DNA of 64,000 bases from Bryum argenteum (taxonomy: Eukaryota > Streptophyta > Bryopsida > Bryales > Bryaceae): the NCBI GenBank assembly GCA_037043015.1, contig CM073328.1, positions 13,675,495 through 13,739,494 on the forward strand. The letters run 5' to 3'. Positions 57,955 through 64,000 of this stretch are shown piece after piece. Below the pieces are notes generated by a model. The model searched no databases, was not told the origin of the DNA, and saw only the letters and a list, made by a program, of their open reading frames with translations. The position numbers and the translations under genes were made by a program. Position 1 is the first letter of the stretch. Each line of letters opens with the position of its first letter.

Positions 57955-58235
57955 TTGCAGATTTGTGGAGGTATAAATGAGACGCATATACTATAACTCC
58001 TTCTCCTTTTACGTTGGCGCAAATAGCTTTTTTTAACCGTAAGAGGTTGTTCGGTGTAATTGTGCACGGTGCATCTGTTGCTGACAAGCTATTCTGGGAT
58101 GTGTACTGGGATCAGGCTAGTGGGGTGCTCGGTGCAGCAGCATTTTGGAATCTCGGTATGAATTTGATTGCAAATCCTATGTCGAGAAAACTTGTACTCG
58201 ATAGTGATAGAGTAGAAGTTTACTATCCCTGTTAG
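57955..58235 (+). pseudogene. PIF/Harbinger-like transposase fragment
   Basis: Read across a frame change, ICGGINETHI resembles the first catalytic block of Harbinger nucleases (usual form G-x-IDGTHI). The open part NRKRLFGVIVHGASVADKLFWDVYW followed by SGVLGAAAFWN resembles the NRKG...H...V.D....F.DV..G..G..HDA..F strand region. The first catalytic Asp is Asn and the HDA Asp is lost, so it cannot be active. It is only a fragment, and the family call rests on pattern similarity. Confidence 0.4.
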
Positions 58236-58772
58236 GTGATTTCGCTTACCCTCTTTGGCTTTATTTGTTGAAGAACTTTAAAATGAGAACTTCGTTGGAT
58301 TAACAACTTTGATTCTGTGATGGATATGACAAGAGTTATGATAGAAAATAGTTATGATTCTCCAAAGAAGCGTTTTAGTTCTAAGATCACTTACTTCTAA
58401 AATGAAAATGGTCAAATCGTACGTTTTATCTTGTTCTGCATTGCACAACTGGAGTGAGTTACAGTGTATGTCCAAACCAGCTGAGTGACGTATAGATGAG
58501 AAATAATATGTTCGAATGTTAGGCTATGCGCATTTAGTTGACAATGATGCAGCTAGGACTTTCGGAGAGCGTACCAAAGATGTCATATTTGCATCATGGA
58601 TAAGCAAACAACCACGAGATGAGTAATTTCTTTGTATATATTTATATATACGTATATATACGATTTTATGTTATTATTTGTCTTTACTTTGTTCACTTAG
58701 CTTCTGTATGTAATTTTACGTAAATTGTATGACATAAGTTTTCAAATATACAATGAAACTTGTAATGCCTAC

Positions 58773-58773
<1 letters not shown>

Positions 58774-58820
<47 letters not shown>
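58774..58820 (+). repeat. Poly-A run (47 nt)
   Basis: Uninterrupted A47. A retroposed transcript would explain it, but I find no recognisable gene body or flanking target duplication upstream. Confidence 0.9.
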
Positions 58821-58823
<3 letters not shown>

Positions 58824-60572
58824 TAATTCGTTTATGTTTTGTATGTTTTACAACATTATTGGATTTTAAATTATACTTTTGAAAACAGATACAAAATTTA
58901 TTAAGATTTAAAACTACATGTAATAATTAGTAAAAAAATATTACTAATTATTATTCTGCTATTTTAGGATTTATTTTACTTTTGAATAAAGTAATTAATT
59001 TTTTTAAAAATAAATATAACCTCAAAAATATAGTATAAATGTATAATATAATATTATATATATATATGTAACATAAAACAACACAATATAATATATTTGA
59101 TTTAAACAGAACATATAAAATCTCGTATTGTACATGTATAAACTTCTAAATTATATAGATAAATAAATAAGAAATAAAAAATATGACATGTAATTATGAT
59201 ATAAAAACCTACGTTATAGTAACTAAGCGCAATCTTGATTAATATATCTAAAAAACTAGCCAAAAGCTTAATCATCAGAATTTGTCGGCTCACAATCCTC
59301 TCTGTTTGGCGTTCTTCGGGACCTAAAACTTTTAGCAAACAACGCTTCTCTTTATTGAATAATTTCTCTGTAAGGCGGGCCGCTCGCTTTTAAGTAGCAA
59401 TCTGCGTCTTCTGCCTAATACGTTTCACCTCGTTGGATCTTGCAAACTCATTAGCTAATTTTAATCCATGTACAGAATTTCTAATTATTCTCCGACGCTT
59501 AACATTTGACTTGCCAGAAACGCTAGACCAAGACGAAGCTGCACTGCAAAGCGATGGAGGCCGTGAGGTCGTAATAATGTCTTTAAGTTTTATGTGGGTT
59601 GGTGGTTGATGTGAGTAGCGGAAATTTGATGCATAAGCATCGTTGTTTAGAGCATCTCCACTCCTGCTCCAACTGAAAGGCCACGGAGCGCTATTGCGGG
59701 CCCGAACAGCTTGTACGCTTCCACCGGGACTTATGTAACGGCTCTATTTGTTGCAAGCTTCTCAAAACAGCTGCTGCACTCGCTAGTTTGCTGTACTCGT
59801 CGAAACTATCGAGAGCCCCATTTTCGGAGATGATTTAGCTGCTCTTATGTTATTTTTGACGATTTAGGAATCAGACGGATATGGCTGATCGTGGCTGCGG
59901 TGTGTCCGTAGGGCAGATTTGCGATCGCGCGAGCGCTGCTGACCAGCGGAATGTGATGGCATATCAAACGATGACGGCGATTAAGCGTCAAACGCGCCGG
60001 AGGCTGCCGACGACGATGAACGAAGGGGGCGGCTGACAGCGACACGAGAAGGCGTCGCGAGTATTCGAGGTTAAGGCGGACGGGGTTGCACCGGGCGCTG
60101 CGACCTACTTCAATGCAGGGCATTGGTGTGGCTACATGTGTGTGGCCTCGCGATCATCAATGCAATATACGCTGATTAGATAATGACAACGGGTACTAAA
60201 TTGTGATATATACATTGATCATCTGGCTTAGGTGATTTTGTTAATCATGTCCGTCTCCAAGGCCTTGATCGTGATCGGATTTTTCCAGCAGAGCCCGGCA
60301 ATGTTATTGTGATTTCTATGTCCTAGCTTTGTGATCTTGTCCTTAACGTTGTATTTTCTTTGCACGATGGTACCGCATATCGCTAAAGATCATAACGATG
60401 ACACAGATGAAAATTGTACTCCTAATGATGAGAATAGTGATACATGAGATAATTTGGAGCAGGTGGCCCCGGGAATGCCTACGACTTGTGATGTTCTCAC
60501 ATTATTACCAGATGAGCAAGATGTAAATTCCGAAGAAGACTTAAGCATGTACTTGGTACTAGACTTGAACAT
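58821..60572. other. AT-rich DNA with a GC-rich patch, no gene seen
   Basis: The GC-rich part (about 59500-60130) has open frames on both strands but no recognisable product. The edge word AGAGCATCTCCACTCC (59649) is like the start of common plant MITEs, but no partner end is found. A plus-strand acidic frame from the ATG at about 60367 is interrupted after 26 codons. Confidence 0.35.
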
Positions 60573-61864
60573 TTATGATAACGCACGCATTTTTAAATAA
60601 AGTTGATTGTAGTCACTATGCAATATTGCATGCCAAATTGATACCTTTGAGTTACTACAAGTGTTCAATGGGATCGCCACGGAGTCCAAAGTGTATGCTC
60701 GTGTCCATGTCGTTGGGGTCATTATGAAGAAAACAATTGTAGTCTTTTGTAATTGCAAACGCAATAAATGAAGTGTCACCAAATCGGTCATGAGCTCCAT
60801 GTAAGCCTTCATTCACTAAAATATCTTCAAAATCCCTCATGACCTCCGGAAATATCATGTAGAAATATCCACACATCCTCCGTATGAATACCTTGGATAA
60901 GTGAGCTAACTCTTGATGCATTTGAAGAAACATGTACAAAAAACGAACCTTTAATGAAGTTTTAATAGAAATCAGATTCATTTAAATCAAAATGAAGAAA
61001 GTTGGAAATGTTTTGTAATCTTATCAACCGCAAGTGACATTATAATATATGTCAAACATGACCATTTTTATCTCTCTAATCCGCTTTCCTTAGGTCACAA
61101 CCTTGTCATATATCTTCAAGACCAATGTCATTTTGTAGAGTGATGGAATTATCCGGAGGGATGAGGACAGTGTGAAAAAGTGCAACACAATTTCTCGCCA
61201 GTACATTCTTCTCTACAACCACCATGGATCCATCTATTAAATCAAAATTGTTTTTTTCCTTTTTGAATTTATACTTAAAAGTTACGGTGTAGTATTTCTC
61301 TGGCCTATAAACCTATAAAAGTAAACACACATAAATTATAGGTAAAATATAATATACCAAAAAATATTGAAGAAAAAAAATTAAACATATAAAATTAAAA
61401 TAAATAATAAATCTTCCATATGATATAGAAGAGTATGATATATTTTGGTATATGCAAAACATTGAAAATACCTTGGAAACTTACAATGTGGAAATATTAA
61501 AAGTCTTCGGCTTAGAGATATCATGCTGTACATTGTAATTATCAGCCATGCGTTTGAAGATGAGTGACATTACAAGATTATATGTCGTAGAAGTGTAAGT
61601 AACCGTATTGCCTTCAACCCTATGAATTCCCCAACTTGCGAGGATGAAGTGCTTCTCCACAAGCTCAAGAAGCCTTATGTGTTTCTTACCCACGTAGTGA
61701 CGTGCTATGTGTGTAGAGCTTAAGAGCATTGGTTTGCATTTACAAATCTCGCATTCAACACTAAGTTGCTCTTCTTCTTTCGTTTTGTTTCCTATGATGT
61801 ACACGGATTTCCTTCTAGTAAAAAATTCAGAAATTATGAAAAGTTTAGAAATTTTTTGATACAT
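60573..61864 (-). pseudogene. Unrecognised multi-exon gene with U1-type zinc finger and HxD motif, probably decaying
   Basis: Three minus-strand blocks read like one protein. Block 1 (61864-61481, ATG start) has CEICKCKPMLLSSTHIARHY followed by VGKKH, a U1-type C2H2 finger as in RNA/DNA-binding proteins. Block 2 (about 61320-61140) reads RPEKYYTVTFKYKF and MVVVEKNVLARNCVALFH. Block 3 (60981-60655, ATG start) has MCGYFYMIFPEVMRDF, DTSFIAFAITKDY and FLHNDPNDMDTSIHFG. The His-x-Asp is what a 2-oxoglutarate/Fe(II) oxygenase uses to bind iron, and TET/JBP-like oxygenases occur in transposons. That link is speculative. Block 3 ends in two adjacent stops. I could not join the blocks with convincing splice sites. 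Confidence 0.3.
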
Positions 61865-62110
61865 AATGACTTCATAATATGTAAATAATTTCTTAATGAT
61901 TAAAAGAATTATAGTAAGAAACGTGATAATTGAATAATGAGTTAATGACTCAAATAATATTATAAAATTATAAGTTCAATCACTAAATATTGTCATATCT
62001 AATACAACAAAATTATAAATTTTATTAGTATATCTCTTATTAGAATTTTATTACAAAGTCTATTATTAATATGAAAATAAATTATACTATATCTTGATTT
62101 CTGTTATTCT

Positions 62111-62250
62111 TCCACGTAAAGGTTGGACCAATCTCATTGAAAAAGAACCGTACGAGTCCGTAGGGATATATAATAGATTGTATTAATCCAAGTGTCAAGT
62201 TTGGGCCAATCTAATAGTAAAAGGACTGAACGAGTCCGCAGAGATATCCC
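62111..62250. repeat. 82-bp-spaced direct repeat
   Basis: GGACCAATCTCATTGAAAAA..ACGAGTCCGTAG..GATAT (62132-62170) is repeated as GGGCCAATCTAATAGTAAAA..ACGAGTCCGCAG..GATAT (62210-62248). It lies where the second half of the neighbouring Harbinger transposase should be. Confidence 0.65.
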
Positions 62251-62910
62251 ATCATTACCACCAAAGTCTCCTTGTCATGCAACCGGACAATTCTTCCACT
62301 CGTAATGCATGCAATCTAGAGATGCAAACATGCCCAGAAAACCACGCTCGGAATTGATAGCCAATTGGTGTCAAAGTCTTCCCGGGTAGATTGGCGGAGG
62401 TGGTATTCCCCAAACTGTGCTCTAAACGCACGAGAAAACCGCTTCAAACAAACCATCGCGGTAGTTTTGCTAGTACGTACGGCAGTACTCGTCCGTCGCA
62501 TTAGCACATATATCGTAGCACAACATTTTCAATGCCGATGTGATTTTCTGATGGAGGGACAACCCTTCAAATCCACACGCATCGGTCTCCTGTACAAAGT
62601 AATAATCTCTGACACAAACTCTATATATTATAAATAGAAACAATGATCGGCGCATACAATACCTCCGCCGAAATAAATGTGGTTCATAAATTGGCTCATC
62701 GGCAAAATACTCAACAATGATTCAAGTGTGCATCTCGTGCCTATGTATAGTCACGTTGGGCGATTTTCCAGGGCGGGATCTTCGAACACCACAATGTATA
62801 TGAGCTCCGGGTGCACGCAAGCCTAACTCCATTATCCAATTGGCCATGAATTCATCCTCCTCTTCGTCTTCCAAAAACAGCTTCCTTATTGGCCATAAAC
62901 TCATCCTCCT
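62251..62910 (-). pseudogene. PIF/Harbinger transposase (plant DDE_Tnp_4 type), truncated and frameshifted
   Basis: In order on the minus strand: GKSPNV, a YFADEP...FRRRYCMRRSLFL block, VQETDACGFEGLS..QKITSALKML, ICANATDEYCRTY, CLKRFSRAFRAQFGEYHLRQ and, after frame changes, INSERGFLGMFASLDCMHY followed by EWKNCPVA. These are the standard N-terminal blocks of plant Harbinger nucleases, including the first catalytic Asp (LDCMH). The sequence stops there. The later catalytic half (GDKGKPT... onwards) is absent. Several stops and frame changes show it is dead. TIRs and a TWA target site were not found. Confidence 0.8.
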
Positions 62911-63025
62911 ATTCGTCTTCCAAAAACAACTTCCTTATTGGCCATAAACTCATCCTCCTATTCGTTTTCCAAAAACAGCTTCCTTATTGGCCATAAACTC
63001 ATCCTCCTCTTCGTCTTCCAAAACG
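62841..63025. repeat. 49-bp minisatellite, nearly four units
   Basis: The unit CATAAACTCATCCTCCTATT + CGTCTTCCAAAAACAG + CTTCCTTATTGGC is present about 3.8 times with few changes. On the minus strand each unit encodes LEDEEEDEFMAN, but 49 is not a multiple of three so each unit shifts frame, which means it is not selected as protein. Confidence 0.9.
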
Positions 63026-63398
63026 AGCTCCCTTGAGGCAAGTAGGCGTTGGTGCCATTGCTCCATTAACACGTAATTTGTTATAATGGGAATATTCAAA
63101 CTCTCAAAAACCAATCGACCTAAATTCCAACATATGTATCGAGCTAAACGCGCGTGTTGTGGAGCTAAACTCAATACAAAAGATGATGAAAGTAGCAAAC
63201 GCAAAATGCATCCTGACAGCAATTTACAAAAAGGGCACAATAAAATGATAAACTCAATTAAACTGGAGATCGACAATCAACTCCGAAAAATTACAAACAC
63301 TTGAATCGTTGACCTTTAAGGCACAACAACTGTACCAATACTTAACTACGGATATCAACCGCTAGCAAAGATAAGAGGGAGGACTTCTACGTGCATTT

Positions 63399-63996
63399 CT
63401 AAGATGAATCTATTGGCAAAAAGTCACGACACGATAAATTGATAGCTAAAATTGCACTGAGGTCATTTAGCTCGACTAGAGCTAAATTGGCATGCCCAAA
63501 TAAACTAGGGATATCAGGCCACTCCTCTCCACGGTCAAACCGCTCAATACTTTGTTTGATGATGTCGATTTGACGCTCCAATAATGAAATAATTGGACGT
63601 CGAGAGCCAAGTTTTGCACTTGATTTCCATGACGTAAAAATAGCATCAACATGAAGCCATTCCGGAATGTGAATATCTTCAACTGTCCATTTGAAAGTCT
63701 TCTTTGTATTCCAACCAGCATAGGTTTCCTGAACAACATTATTTTTTGATGCATGTTGAAAATATTGCATTTGAATACAGCCATGATAGTTGTGATCAAC
63801 ATCAAAATCAGTTAAAAGCCCTAGCAATCCAGAAAGGACGAGCATCCCCATCGGTTAGACGTAGAGCTACAAAATATCCAGCAAAAACATCTCGACCAAC
63901 CCGAAACGACTCCCTTGGTCTATCACACAACCGTTCGATAAAGTGCGGATCACCCCATATTCCTCTCGCAATTCGCCAATATTTAAGAATTCTCAT
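63399..63996 (-). CDS. Unrecognised protein, partial, one frame change, runs off the window edge
   Basis: Two overlapping minus-strand frames make one continuous protein if a frame change near 63815 is allowed. The first part (63996-63808) reads ERLCDRPRESFRVGRDVFAG then YFVALRLTDGDARPFWIARA. The second (to 63399) reads QMQYFQHASKNNVVQETYAG, then WTVEDIHIPEW, FTSWKS, LLERQIDIIKQSIERF. The pattern V...R..PFWIARA..........V.Y......Y..W resembles a small chromatin-reader fold (BAH/Agenet-like) only loosely. I do not recognise the family. The 5' end probably lies beyond 64000. It is near the Harbinger remnant and may belong to a larger mobile element. Confidence 0.4.
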
Positions 63997-64000
63997 GTCG

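Noticed and set aside
62215-62250. CTGAACGAGTCCGCAGAGAT resembles the core of a hammerhead ribozyme
   Set aside because: The conserved CTGATGA is altered, no stem II closes, GAAA is missing in place, and the second copy of the repeat changes the same bases without compensation.
1-64000. CRISPR arrays, bacterial operons or phage genes
   Set aside because: No regularly spaced repeats of CRISPR type, and gene structure (introns, TATA promoters, nuclear tRNA, SINEs) is eukaryotic throughout.

Overview
The window is nuclear DNA from a land plant. It has genes with many short GT-AG introns, a chloroplast-envelope protein of the Toc64/OEP64 family, a nuclear tRNA gene, a tRNA-derived SINE family and many degraded DNA transposons. 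Tc1-type (not MLE-type) mariner elements and a pogo/DDE_1-type element make me lean towards a non-seed plant (moss, liverwort, lycophyte or fern), but the sequence does not settle this.

Four conventional genes are supported by splice sites that keep frame throughout. They are a plant IFRD-family protein (2732-6293, +, 13 coding exons, 444 aa), a class 3 lipase (34591-36827, +, 8 exons, 410 aa), a Toc64-like inactive amidase without TPR repeats (38588-42155, -, 9 exons, 546 aa) and an alpha/beta hydrolase (44477-46762, -, 3 exons, 329 aa). A tRNA-Thr(CGT) lies at 51412-51483. Two intronless paralogues of an unrecognised small protein family (468-806, -, and 27655-28143, +) share a promoter as well as coding sequence. 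A third copy, 3' end only, lies near 30.7 kb.

The rest is mobile or repeated DNA. From 7.2 to 10.7 kb there are two dead Tc1-like elements, one with clear terminal inverted repeats. From 12.0 to 26.4 kb a 7.2-kb unit is present twice in direct tandem. Each unit holds a 4.45-kb transposon with 25-bp inverted repeats and TA target duplication. Its transposase gene has an AT-hook-like second exon, and next to it sits a captured fragment of a host short-chain dehydrogenase gene that keeps its intron. Each unit ends in a cloverleaf-like cluster of hairpins. The two copies differ almost only at CAG/CTG trinucleotides, which looks like an assembly or base-calling artefact. From 26.4 to 31.9 kb lie SINE copies (one complete, with a 14-bp target duplication, nested in a TTAA-flanked MITE), dispersed repeats and an LTR-like insertion. 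From 43 to 50 kb there are further MITEs and a SINE fragment. The interval from 51.5 to 57.6 kb is AT-rich and I see no gene in it. From 57.6 kb to the end are PIF/Harbinger transposase remnants, a broken gene with a U1-type zinc finger and an HxD motif, a 49-bp minisatellite and an unrecognised protein running off the right edge.

The conserved genes have separate housekeeping roles (nuclear or ribosomal regulation, lipid hydrolysis, plastid protein import, small-molecule hydrolysis) and nothing suggests that they act together.
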